The notes below the pieces were generated by a model. The model was given only the letters and a program-made list of their open reading frames with translations. It had not been told where the DNA came from and did no database searches. The translations under genes and the position numbers were made by a program. Positions 1-5,547 of a DNA stretch of 8,243 nucleotides are shown one piece after another (the stretch's first letter is position 1; the number at the start of each line of letters is the position of its first letter). This DNA comes from Chloroflexota bacterium. Its GTDB lineage: Bacteria > Chloroflexota > Anaerolineae > Anaerolineales > DRMV01. The stretch spans positions 1-8,243 of the forward strand of contig JAADFA010000099.1 in NCBI GenBank assembly GCA_013153135.1, read 5' to 3'.

Positions 1-223
1 CATCAACGTGCTCTCGCTCATCATCGTGGGCGGTGTAGGCAGCCTGCCCGGCGTGGTGGTCGGCGCGCTGGCCCTGGTCGGCCTGCCCGAGCTGCTGCGG
101 GAATTCGCCGAGTACCGGATGCTCTTCTACGGCATTGCGCTCATCGCGATGATGCTGCTCAAGCCCGAGGGCTTTATCCCTCGCCGGGTGCGCGTGTATG
201 AGCGCCCCAAACAGGACGCATGA
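1..223 (+). CDS. livM: Branched-chain amino acid ABC transporter permease LivM, C-terminal end (partial)
   Basis: Only the last 73 codons are present (reading frame begins at base 2, TGA at 221-223); the rest lies before the window. The product is one of the two inner-membrane permease subunits of a LivFGHM-type importer. The visible part starts with INVLSLIIVGGVGSLPG, the conserved glycine-rich stretch near the end of LivM proteins, followed by a hydrophobic segment, PELLREFAEYR, another membrane segment (MLFYGIALIAMMLL) and the family-typical KPEGFIPRR end on the cytoplasmic side. The neighbours livG and livF directly downstream confirm the assignment. The GTG at base 8 is internal and not the start. 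The stop codon overlaps the livG ribosome binding site, which suggests translational coupling. Substrate within the HAAT family (leucine/isoleucine/valine versus other amino acids or amides) cannot be fixed from this fragment. Confidence 0.9.
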   Translation, partial: INVLSLIIVGGVGSLPGVVVGALALVGLPELLREFAEYRMLFYGIALIAMMLLKPEGFIPRRVRVYERPKQDA

Positions 224-228
224 GGAGG
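223..228 (+). promoter_or_regulatory. Ribosome binding site of livG, overlapping the livM stop
   Basis: AGGAGG lies 5 nt before the ATG at 234 and shares its first base with the livM stop TGA (221-223). It decides in favour of 234 over the in-frame upstream ATG at 198, which lies inside livM and has no such site. Confidence 0.85.
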
Positions 229-233
229 CGACC

Positions 234-1040
234 ATGGCGCCCATTCTCGTGGCCAAGGGTGTGACCAAACGCTTTGGCGGTCTGGTGGCCGTAAAGAACT
301 TAGACTTTGAGCTGGAAGAGAAGACCATCGCCAGCGTCATCGGCCCGAACGGCGCGGGCAAAACCACGTTCTTTAACTGCATTACCGGCTTTTATGTGCC
401 CGAGGAAGGCGTCATCCTCTTTGAGGGCAAAGAGATCCAAGGCCTGCGGCCGGACAAAATCACCCGCATGGGCATCGCGCGCACGTACCAAAACATCCGC
501 TTGTTTGGCAAGATGAGCGCGATCGAAAACGTCATGGTCGGCATGCACCCGCGCCTGACCACCCACTGGTGGGACGCGATCTTTCACACGCCTCGCTTCA
601 ACATTGAGGAGAGGCAGGTGCTCTCCAAAGCTTGGGAGCTGTTGGATTACATTGGCCTGGCTCAATGGGCCAACATGCCAGCCAACAGCCTGCCCTACGG
701 CGCGCAGCGGCGTTTGGAGATTGTGCGTGCGTTGGCAACTCAACCCAAGATTCTGCTGCTCGATGAGCCCACTGCAGGTATGAACCCCCAGGAAACCGCG
801 GAGATGATAGAGTTCATCCGCCAGCTGCGGGATGACTGGGACTTGACCATCTTGCTCATTGAGCACGATATGAAGGTGGTCATGACCATCAGCGAGAAAA
901 TCACGGTGCTGGACTTCGGCGAAAAGATCGCGGAAGGCAAGCCCGAGGAAATCCAACGGAATCCGCGGGTCATTGAAGCGTACTTGGGCCGGGGCGCGGC
1001 ATCGGGCCTGGGCCCGGCCCGCAGGGCAACCGCTGCGTAG
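234..1040 (+). CDS. livG: Branched-chain amino acid ABC transporter ATP-binding protein LivG
   Basis: This cytoplasmic ATPase subunit powers the LivHM permease pair. The 268-residue product has every ABC landmark: Walker A GPNGAGKTT (37-45), Q-loop Gln86 in ARTYQNIRLF, an ABC signature in the degenerate LivG form LPYGAQRRLE (153-162), Walker B ILLLDEP (173-179, catalytic Glu178) and the switch histidine His211 in LLIEHDM. The TAGMNPQE sequence after Walker B and the insertion before the signature (about 105-130, HPRLTTHWW...) are typical of LivG rather than LivF. The C-terminus carries a short Ala/Gly/Arg-rich tail (about 252-268) slightly longer than usual. The start at 234 is set by the ribosome binding site at 223-228. 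The gene is second in the visible operon, 10 nt after livM and 12 nt before livF. Confidence 0.95.
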   Translation: MAPILVAKGVTKRFGGLVAVKNLDFELEEKTIASVIGPNGAGKTTFFNCITGFYVPEEGVILFEGKEIQGLRPDKITRMGIARTYQNIRLFGKMSAIENVMVGMHPRLTTHWWDAIFHTPRFNIEERQVLSKAWELLDYIGLAQWANMPANSLPYGAQRRLEIVRALATQPKILLLDEPTAGMNPQETAEMIEFIRQLRDDWDLTILLIEHDMKVVMTISEKITVLDFGEKIAEGKPEEIQRNPRVIEAYLGRGAASGLGPARRATAA

Positions 1041-1048
1041 GAGGGAGG
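1039..1048 (+). promoter_or_regulatory. Ribosome binding site of livF, overlapping the livG stop
   Basis: AGGAGG (1039-1044) overlaps the livG stop TAG (1038-1040) and is followed at once by a second purine run, GGGAGG (1043-1048), which sits 4 nt before the livF ATG. Either run could pair with 16S rRNA; the overlap with the stop suits re-initiation by ribosomes finishing livG. Confidence 0.8.
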
Positions 1049-1052
1049 CCCG

Positions 1053-1766
1053 ATGGCGTTGCTGGAACTCCACGACGTGCATGCGTATTACGGCAACATC
1101 CATGCCCTTAAAGGCATCTCCATGACCGTGGAAAAAGGCGAAATCGTGACCCTCATCGGCGCGAACGGCGCGGGCAAGACGACCACTTTGCGAGTTATCA
1201 CGCGTTTGCTGCCCGCGGCCAAGGGCAAGGTGCTTTTCGAGGGTGAGGATTTGGCCAATTATAGGACCCACGAATTAGTCTACCGGGGCATGGCCATGGT
1301 CCCCGAGGGGCGTGGCGTGTTCTCCCGGCTTACGGTGATGGAGAATTTGGAACTGGGTGCCTACAGCCGCACCAACCGGCAAGAATTCAAGGAGGATTTG
1401 GAGCGGGTTTTTGAGCTCTTCCCGCGGCTGAAGGAACGCGCGAACCAGAAGGCCGGGACGCTCTCGGGTGGCGAGCAGCAGATGCTGGCCATCGGCCGTG
1501 CGCTCATGAGCCGCCCCCGGGTTCTGCTTTTGGATGAGCCTTCCATGGGCCTCGCACCCATCCTGGTCGAAAGCATCTTCGAAATCATCCAAGAGATCAA
1601 CCGGCAAGGTACCACCATCCTGTTGGTGGAGCAGAACGCGCTTATGGCACTGAGCATCGCGCATCGCGGGTACGTGTTGCGCACGGGCGAGATTGTGCTC
1701 GCGGATACGGCCGAGAACTTGCGCAACAACGAGATGGTGCAGAAGACGTACCTGGGTATGGAATAA
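1053..1766 (+). CDS. livF: Branched-chain amino acid ABC transporter ATP-binding protein LivF
   Basis: This is the second ATPase subunit of the Liv importer, expected to pair with LivG in a heterodimer under the LivHM permease. The 237-residue length is standard for LivF. Visible motifs are YYGNIHALKGIS (12-23), Walker A GANGAGKTT (36-44), VPEGRGVF (83-90, where LivF proteins carry Glu in place of the usual Q-loop glutamine), a canonical signature LSGGEQQ (137-143), Walker B VLLLDEP (157-163, Glu162) and LVEQNA (191-196), where the usual switch histidine is Gln194 as is normal for this subfamily. YGNIHALKGIS argues for LivF rather than the urea-transporter homologue UrtE, which usually has a YGxSHxL pattern. 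It is the last gene of the operon; a strong hairpin follows 32 nt after the stop. Confidence 0.95.
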   Translation: MALLELHDVHAYYGNIHALKGISMTVEKGEIVTLIGANGAGKTTTLRVITRLLPAAKGKVLFEGEDLANYRTHELVYRGMAMVPEGRGVFSRLTVMENLELGAYSRTNRQEFKEDLERVFELFPRLKERANQKAGTLSGGEQQMLAIGRALMSRPRVLLLDEPSMGLAPILVESIFEIIQEINRQGTTILLVEQNALMALSIAHRGYVLRTGEIVLADTAENLRNNEMVQKTYLGME

Positions 1767-1796
1767 GCAGAGGCACCTGCATCAGCGCACCCATGC

Positions 1797-1843
1797 TTAA
1801 CGCGCCGCGGGGTTGTGTCGACCTCGCGGCGCGTTGGTTGTTT
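1797..1843 (+). terminator. Intrinsic terminator of the liv operon
   Basis: Bases 1799-1813 pair with 1821-1835 in a 15-bp stem (14 Watson-Crick pairs and one G-T wobble at 1810/1824) around a 7-nt loop, with two more possible wobble pairs at 1797-1798/1836-1837. The core AACGCGCCGCG is repeated perfectly inverted. On the + strand it is followed by TTGTTT (1838-1843), an imperfect T-tract. On the - strand no T-run follows, so it should act mainly on liv transcripts. It lies between convergent genes. Confidence 0.65.
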
Positions 1844-1908
1844 GGGGCTGATGCTGATAGAACCTTAAGCGCTCTTCGGCTTGGGGCGCAGCGATGCGGG
1901 ATCTGGAA

Positions 1909-1926
1909 GGCCGTAGACCGACGGCC
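1909..1926 (-). terminator. Weak hairpin just past the peptidase stop, possible - strand terminator
   Basis: GGCCGT (1909-1914) and ACGGCC (1921-1926) form a 6-bp stem with a 6-nt loop, starting 7 nt after the stop of the - strand peptidase gene. Only TTCC follows on the - strand, so there is no true U-tract. It may be a Rho-assisted end or an mRNA-stabilising stem. Apart from this and the 1799-1835 hairpin I see nothing in the 166-nt convergent gap. Confidence 0.25.
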
Positions 1927-1932
1927 GCACCC

Positions 1933-3222
1933 TCAATCCGTGGGTAACGCGGCCCAATCCGCGTCCATGTCCACGTCCGCGGGCGGCAGCGCTGGCGGCG
2001 CGAGCCATCGCAGCACGAGCATCAGCAGCAATGGCAGGCTCACCACCACGGCCATAATGCCCGTAGCCCAAAGCAATCCCATATCCCGTTTGGGGTAGAG
2101 ATCCCATGCCTGGCGCCATTCTTCTTCCAGCTCATTGAGGGAAAGACCCAGGGCTTGACGCGGGCCGTCCTGACAGCTCGCGCCCATGCCGTAGGCCTGT
2201 AGCAGGCTTTGTAAACCCGCGGGCCCGTAACGTCCATGGATGTGGGTGGTGACGGATGCGGCCTCCGCGTACGCGAGGCGCACGTAGGCTTCATCATGTC
2301 CGAGCACATCCTGCGCGTTGCACAACTCGGCCAGGGGAATGAGGCGGTTTTGCTGCGCGGCTTCGTCCAGCAGCAAGTAGTATTCCGGATGTGGATACGG
2401 TTCGGCTAAAGATGGAATACCTTCAACCAACCACCATGGTAAGCGCTCATAACCTCCAGGGCCAACGAGGCGGTTCATGTTCTCATAGAGCACAATGTGT
2501 GCAACTTCGTGCGCGACTTTACGTTGCAATTCCACGCGGCTTTCGGGCGTCATGCCACCATAAACCAGCACCACGGCTTGAGCAGGGTCCGCATGGCCGC
2601 CGCTCCAGTTGGGGGCATACTGGATTGCGGTCTGCCAATCCTGGTACGTAGCATAGACATAAATGCGGATAGTGCGTTCGGGTGGCCATACGCCTTGCCA
2701 TTGGACAAACGCGCGTTGGAGGGCAATGTGGCCAGCGTTTAGCGCAGCTTCGCCAACCGATGCGTCATTTTGGTACCAAAATACTTGCAGTGGTGGCTGA
2801 TCGAGTCGGTGCCAGGTAAAGCGGTTATCTTCATAGATGAACGTGAAGGACGCGCTAGTGAAGTGCTCACCGGTTTCCGTTTCGCCCTCGAACCAGTAGT
2901 AGATCAAGCCGAAAAGAGGAAGAGGTTTGGCGCGCGCGTCGTGAACATAGCGCGCGATGCCATTTTGGATTCGCATTTCCCCCACGTAAGTTTGGGTTGA
3001 AGCATTGGGACGCAGGTGTACTGTGAGTCGACGTAACGCCAAGCTTTCTGGCACGGGCACGGTGATCAGCACGCCATCGGGGAAGCGCACCTCAACTTTG
3101 GGTGTCCAGACAATGTCGACCTGGGCAGCCGCGGGGGCCGGGCGCAGGGCCGCCAAGAGCGCGAGCCCACTGGCCAAGAGCCAGAACGCCGCACGCCACC
3201 TGCCGCGATGTAGGGCGTTCAT
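1933..3222 (-). CDS. Secreted, membrane-anchored MA-clan zinc metallopeptidase (peptidase MA-like)
   Basis: The 429-residue product is a predicted extracytoplasmic zinc peptidase. It begins with a signal peptide (basic residues 5-10, hydrophobic core about 11-26, likely cleavage after APAAA near residue 33). Residues 35-135 look like an all-beta domain of unknown function. The catalytic part carries HEVAH (238-242: zinc ligands His238 and His242, catalytic Glu239) and WWLVEG, with Glu267 as the likely third zinc ligand; this HExxH...WLxEG layout is that of the Peptidase_MA_2 family (gluzincin type). A single membrane segment lies at about 381-406, followed by a short acidic tail, so the enzyme is probably tethered facing outwards. 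The start at 3222 is chosen for its perfect AGGAGG 6 nt upstream and because it gives a proper signal peptide; the frame stays open to an ATG at 3333, which would add 37 basic residues. It is the last gene after the HEAT-repeat gene. Substrate unknown. Confidence 0.85.
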   Translation of the reverse strand: MNALHRGRWRAAFWLLASGLALLAALRPAPAAAQVDIVWTPKVEVRFPDGVLITVPVPESLALRRLTVHLRPNASTQTYVGEMRIQNGIARYVHDARAKPLPLFGLIYYWFEGETETGEHFTSASFTFIYEDNRFTWHRLDQPPLQVFWYQNDASVGEAALNAGHIALQRAFVQWQGVWPPERTIRIYVYATYQDWQTAIQYAPNWSGGHADPAQAVVLVYGGMTPESRVELQRKVAHEVAHIVLYENMNRLVGPGGYERLPWWLVEGIPSLAEPYPHPEYYLLLDEAAQQNRLIPLAELCNAQDVLGHDEAYVRLAYAEAASVTTHIHGRYGPAGLQSLLQAYGMGASCQDGPRQALGLSLNELEEEWRQAWDLYPKRDMGLLWATGIMAVVVSLPLLLMLVLRWLAPPALPPADVDMDADWAALPTD

Positions 3223-3228
3223 GCGCGC

Positions 3229-3234
3229 CCTCCT
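3229..3234 (-). promoter_or_regulatory. Ribosome binding site of the peptidase gene, overlapping the HEAT gene stop
   Basis: On the - strand the HEAT gene stop TAG (3235-3233) runs straight into AGGAGG (3234-3229), 6 nt before the ATG at 3222. This fixes the peptidase start and suggests coupled translation of the two genes. Confidence 0.85.
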
Positions 3235-4351
3235 AGGATTTCGGTTTGGATGATTTCGAATTGGACTTGTGTGACGCGCCGTTGGTTCCTTCAAATCCGG
3301 AGTGCGACGTGCGTTGTGTTCGATAGTACTCATCTGGTAGATCCAACGTTACATCATCTATTAGGTCCGCGCCATCCAGAAGCAAGTCCAACAAATCGAG
3401 CTGAGCGGTTACCAGGCTGGTGTTAAAAGCAAGGTTATCCAGGGCTTCGGCCAAAACTTGCATTTCTTCCTCGTCGTTTACGTCTTCCGCGTGTTGGAGG
3501 GCGCGTTGCAACGCGCGCTCGACTTCATCCTCACCGCCGCCCAGTTCCGAGAGGGCCCATGCAGCGGCCATGCGTACGTCCCGGTCCGCGTCCTCCAGCA
3601 ACTCGAGCAAGTCAGGGATAACGCGTTTCATTTCCAATCGTCCGGCCGCGGTTGCGGCTTCTGCGCGCACCTTGGGCCGACGGTCGTGCAGGTGGAGCAC
3701 GACGTACCGAGTCCAACGCGGGTCGGCTGAGCGGCCCATCGCGAACAGGGCTGAGAGCAGCGACTCTTCGTCATCGTCTTGCGTGCCGCGTTGATAGAAG
3801 GCTTCGATCCACCTCGCGACGTCCGGGTCTGAGGCGAAGCTATACGCTTCGAGCGCGCGGCGTCGAACCTCAAGGGGCTCGGTTTCGTCCGTGAGCACCG
3901 CGCGCAAAGCCTCGGCGACTTCTTGATAGCGCCGTGGTGAGATTTCTTCGACTTCGCCCAAATAGACGTACTCGCCCAATGCGGCCGCGGCTTGCGCCCG
4001 TACTCGTGTATCGGGATCTTCGCGCAACACGCGCACCAAATGCGGAATCAGACGCTCGTCCGCCTCTCCCCAGAGCAGCTCAATGGCTCGTTGACGCACG
4101 TAAGGGTCTTCGTCATTCAGCGCGATGAGGCCCATCTCAACGAAGCTAAATCGGTCACTGTAGTCAAGAAAGGACTGCATATCTTCAACCAGCGCGCGGC
4201 GCCGAGCCAAAGGCAGTTTGGGCCAGATCGCGGCAATGGCCTTGGCCTCCTCCGGTGGCAGGTCTGAGAGGCGATATAGCCCCGCCGCGGGAAAGGGTTT
4301 ACTCGTATCTTGCAAGGCCGCGAGCAATTCGTCCAAACTCCAGGCGTGCAT
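3233..4351 (-). CDS. HEAT-repeat protein, probable cytoplasmic scaffold
   Basis: The product (372 residues) has no signal peptide or membrane segment and is strongly acidic over most of its length. Several helical HEAT/PBS-lyase-type repeats can be read: DEDPYVRQRAIELL (80-93) and EDPDTRVRAQAAAALGEY (111-128) are adjacent units, ETEPLEVRRRALEAY (156-170) a third, RRPKVRAEAATAAGRLE (224-240) a fourth and DADRDVRMAAAWALSELGG (254-272) a fifth, each with the Asp/Pro-x-VR-x-x-A-x-x-AL pattern. Such proteins bind partners rather than catalyse; no lyase active site is recognisable. Residues about 345-372 are a disordered Ser/Lys/Asn/Thr-rich basic tail, in contrast to the acidic body. The start at 4351 has AGGAGG 5 nt upstream; an in-frame ATG at 4405 would overlap the upstream gene and lacks a binding site. 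The gene sits between a site-2 protease and a secreted peptidase, hinting at a membrane-proteolysis role, which is inference. Confidence 0.8.
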   Translation of the reverse strand: MHAWSLDELLAALQDTSKPFPAAGLYRLSDLPPEEAKAIAAIWPKLPLARRRALVEDMQSFLDYSDRFSFVEMGLIALNDEDPYVRQRAIELLWGEADERLIPHLVRVLREDPDTRVRAQAAAALGEYVYLGEVEEISPRRYQEVAEALRAVLTDETEPLEVRRRALEAYSFASDPDVARWIEAFYQRGTQDDDEESLLSALFAMGRSADPRWTRYVVLHLHDRRPKVRAEAATAAGRLEMKRVIPDLLELLEDADRDVRMAAAWALSELGGGEDEVERALQRALQHAEDVNDEEEMQVLAEALDNLAFNTSLVTAQLDLLDLLLDGADLIDDVTLDLPDEYYRTQRTSHSGFEGTNGASHKSNSKSSKPKS

Positions 4352-4356
4352 AGCGC

Positions 4357-4362
4357 CCTCCT
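4357..4362 (-). promoter_or_regulatory. Ribosome binding site of the HEAT-repeat gene
   Basis: AGGAGG on the - strand, 5 nt before the ATG at 4351, in the 44-nt gap after the rseP-like gene. It excludes the longer reading frame from 4405. Confidence 0.8.
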
Positions 4363-4395
4363 GTGGTTTTCTCCTGAACGCTATCCAGTCTGGCG

Positions 4396-5445
4396 TCAGA
4401 GCCATTCACGAAGATTGACCAACGCCATGAGCCCCAAAAGGAGCACAAACCCCGCGAACATGATGGCCATTTCCACATGGCGGGGCAAACGGCGCCGAAA
4501 GATCATTTCGCCCAAGGCCAGCAAGAGTCGCGACCCATCCAGCGCGGGGAAGGGAATCAGGTTAAGTACCGCGAGGGAAAGGCTGAGGGACGCGACCAGG
4601 CTCAGGGAATAGACGGGAACAGGGCTTGGCGCGACCCGGTCAAGTTGGAAGGCCAACGAGAATGAGGTGTACATTCCTCGGAAGCCCATAAGCTCGCCCG
4701 CTGGGCGTTCGGTTTGTGCGCCCAACGCGTGGCGCATCCAATCCCAAGGCAGGCGTAAGAGCGCGAGGGTGTGCTCAATGAAGGCCTCCCACGCGGCGCG
4801 GAGGCGTTCAGGCAACGGCGCAGGACGCCAGCCATAACCAATGATGCGGATGCCCAAAGGGCCTTGGTTGGGTGGCGGGTCCGGCCGTGGAACCATCGTA
4901 AGCTGCAGGCGCTGACCATCGCGCTGAATGGTCAGGGTAATGGGCTCGCCCAAGCGGGCCCGGACGGCTTGTTGCAAGGCCTCGGGCGTGCGCGTGGGCT
5001 GGCCGTCGACCTCAAGAATAATGTCGCCGGGGCGCATTCCGGCTTCGGCCGCGGGGGAGCCTGGCTCGACGTACCATACCAATACACCTTGTGGTTCAGG
5101 TAGGCCTGTGCCCAAAAACACGATAGTGTATGCAAGCCAGCCAATAAAGAAATTCATCGCTGGCCCAGCTAAGATGACCAACGCGCGTTTCCACGCGGGG
5201 GCTTGGGCCAACGCGTCTGGATGGTCGGGGTCACCTTCACCCTTGGGACGTACAAAGCCGCCTATCAAAAGCGCGTTTAGGGTGAATCGGGTACCGCCCC
5301 ACTCAAACAAGGTCGCGATGCGCGGGGGGAAGCCAATACCAAACTCCTCGATCTCGATGCCGAGGGCCTTCGCAGCCAAGAAATGCCCGGCTTCGTGGAG
5401 CAAAATCAGTAAACCAATAAGGAAAATGAAAAGCAGCACATCCAT
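4396..5445 (-). CDS. rseP: Site-2-protease-type intramembrane zinc metalloprotease (RseP/RasP family)
   Basis: This family cuts membrane-spanning proteins within the bilayer, typically anti-sigma factors or signal-peptide remnants. The 349-residue product has the M50 zinc site HEAGH at 17-21 in the first membrane segment (His17, His21, catalytic Glu18) and the distant ligand Asp303 in NLIPFPALDG (295-304). Other landmarks are the hydrophobic AGPAMNFFIG segment (93-102), one PDZ domain (about 118-190, with the loop GSPAAEAGMRPGD at 129-141), and last membrane segments around 280-312 and 324-343. A single PDZ domain and this length match the short RasP-like type rather than the two-PDZ E. coli RseP. 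The usual GPxGI motif before the third membrane region reads MGFRGMY (253-259) here. The start has a modest GAGGG 6 nt upstream (5456-5452). It heads a three-gene unit with the HEAT and peptidase genes; the symbol reflects family membership, not a proven sigma-factor role. Confidence 0.92.
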   Translation of the reverse strand: MDVLLFIFLIGLLILLHEAGHFLAAKALGIEIEEFGIGFPPRIATLFEWGGTRFTLNALLIGGFVRPKGEGDPDHPDALAQAPAWKRALVILAGPAMNFFIGWLAYTIVFLGTGLPEPQGVLVWYVEPGSPAAEAGMRPGDIILEVDGQPTRTPEALQQAVRARLGEPITLTIQRDGQRLQLTMVPRPDPPPNQGPLGIRIIGYGWRPAPLPERLRAAWEAFIEHTLALLRLPWDWMRHALGAQTERPAGELMGFRGMYTSFSLAFQLDRVAPSPVPVYSLSLVASLSLSLAVLNLIPFPALDGSRLLLALGEMIFRRRLPRHVEMAIMFAGFVLLLGLMALVNLREWL

Positions 5446-5486
5446 GGTTCGCCCTCACGCTATCCCAAGACCGCCCTGGCAGCGAG

Positions 5487-5514
5487 AAAAACCCGGTTCC
5501 CGCGCGGAACCGGG
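5487..5514 (-). terminator. Intrinsic terminator between folC and the rseP-like gene
   Basis: CCCGGTTCC (5492-5500) and GGAACCGGG (5506-5514) form a perfect 9-bp stem with a CGCGC-type 5-nt loop; on the - strand TTTTT (5491-5487) follows directly. This is a textbook rho-independent terminator for transcripts running from folC, 26 nt past its stop. It leaves only about 41 nt before the rseP-like start codon, so it lies within the leader of any transcript begun at the promoter at the end of folC. Confidence 0.88.
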
Positions 5515-5538
5515 GAACATCGCCGCGGCTTTACTCTG

Positions 5539-5547
5539 ATTATACCA
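5539..5547 (-). promoter_or_regulatory. Extended -10 promoter candidate at the 3' end of folC, for the rseP-like unit
   Basis: On the - strand TGG precedes a perfect TATAAT (5544-5539), giving a TGn-extended -10 box that overlaps the last codons and stop of folC. The -35 position (about 5562-5567) reads CGCGCA and is poor, as is usual for extended -10 promoters. Predicted transcription start is near 5532. TATAAT is rare in DNA this rich in GC and occurs only at gene boundaries in the window. The terminator at 5487-5514 lies about 20 nt downstream of the predicted start. Confidence 0.5.

Noticed and set aside
300..1271. 323-codon open frame on the - strand opposite livG and the start of livF.
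   Set aside because: It lies wholly antisense to two well-conserved ABC ATPase genes, has no ribosome site and encodes His/Arg/Gln-rich sequence without any family motif; it is a by-product of GC-rich codon usage.
1793..2098. 101-codon + strand frame starting in the liv terminator.
   Set aside because: It begins inside the terminator hairpin, has no ribosome binding site and overlaps the 3' end of the peptidase gene antisense.
3223..3333. Longer start (3333) for the peptidase gene.
   Set aside because: It would add 37 basic residues before a clear signal peptide and overlap the HEAT gene by about 100 nt, whereas the start at 3222 has a perfect ribosome site.
4928..5539. 203-codon + strand frame opposite the rseP-like gene.
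   Set aside because: It is antisense to an M50 protease with all catalytic motifs, runs through the - strand terminator, and has no recognisable domain.
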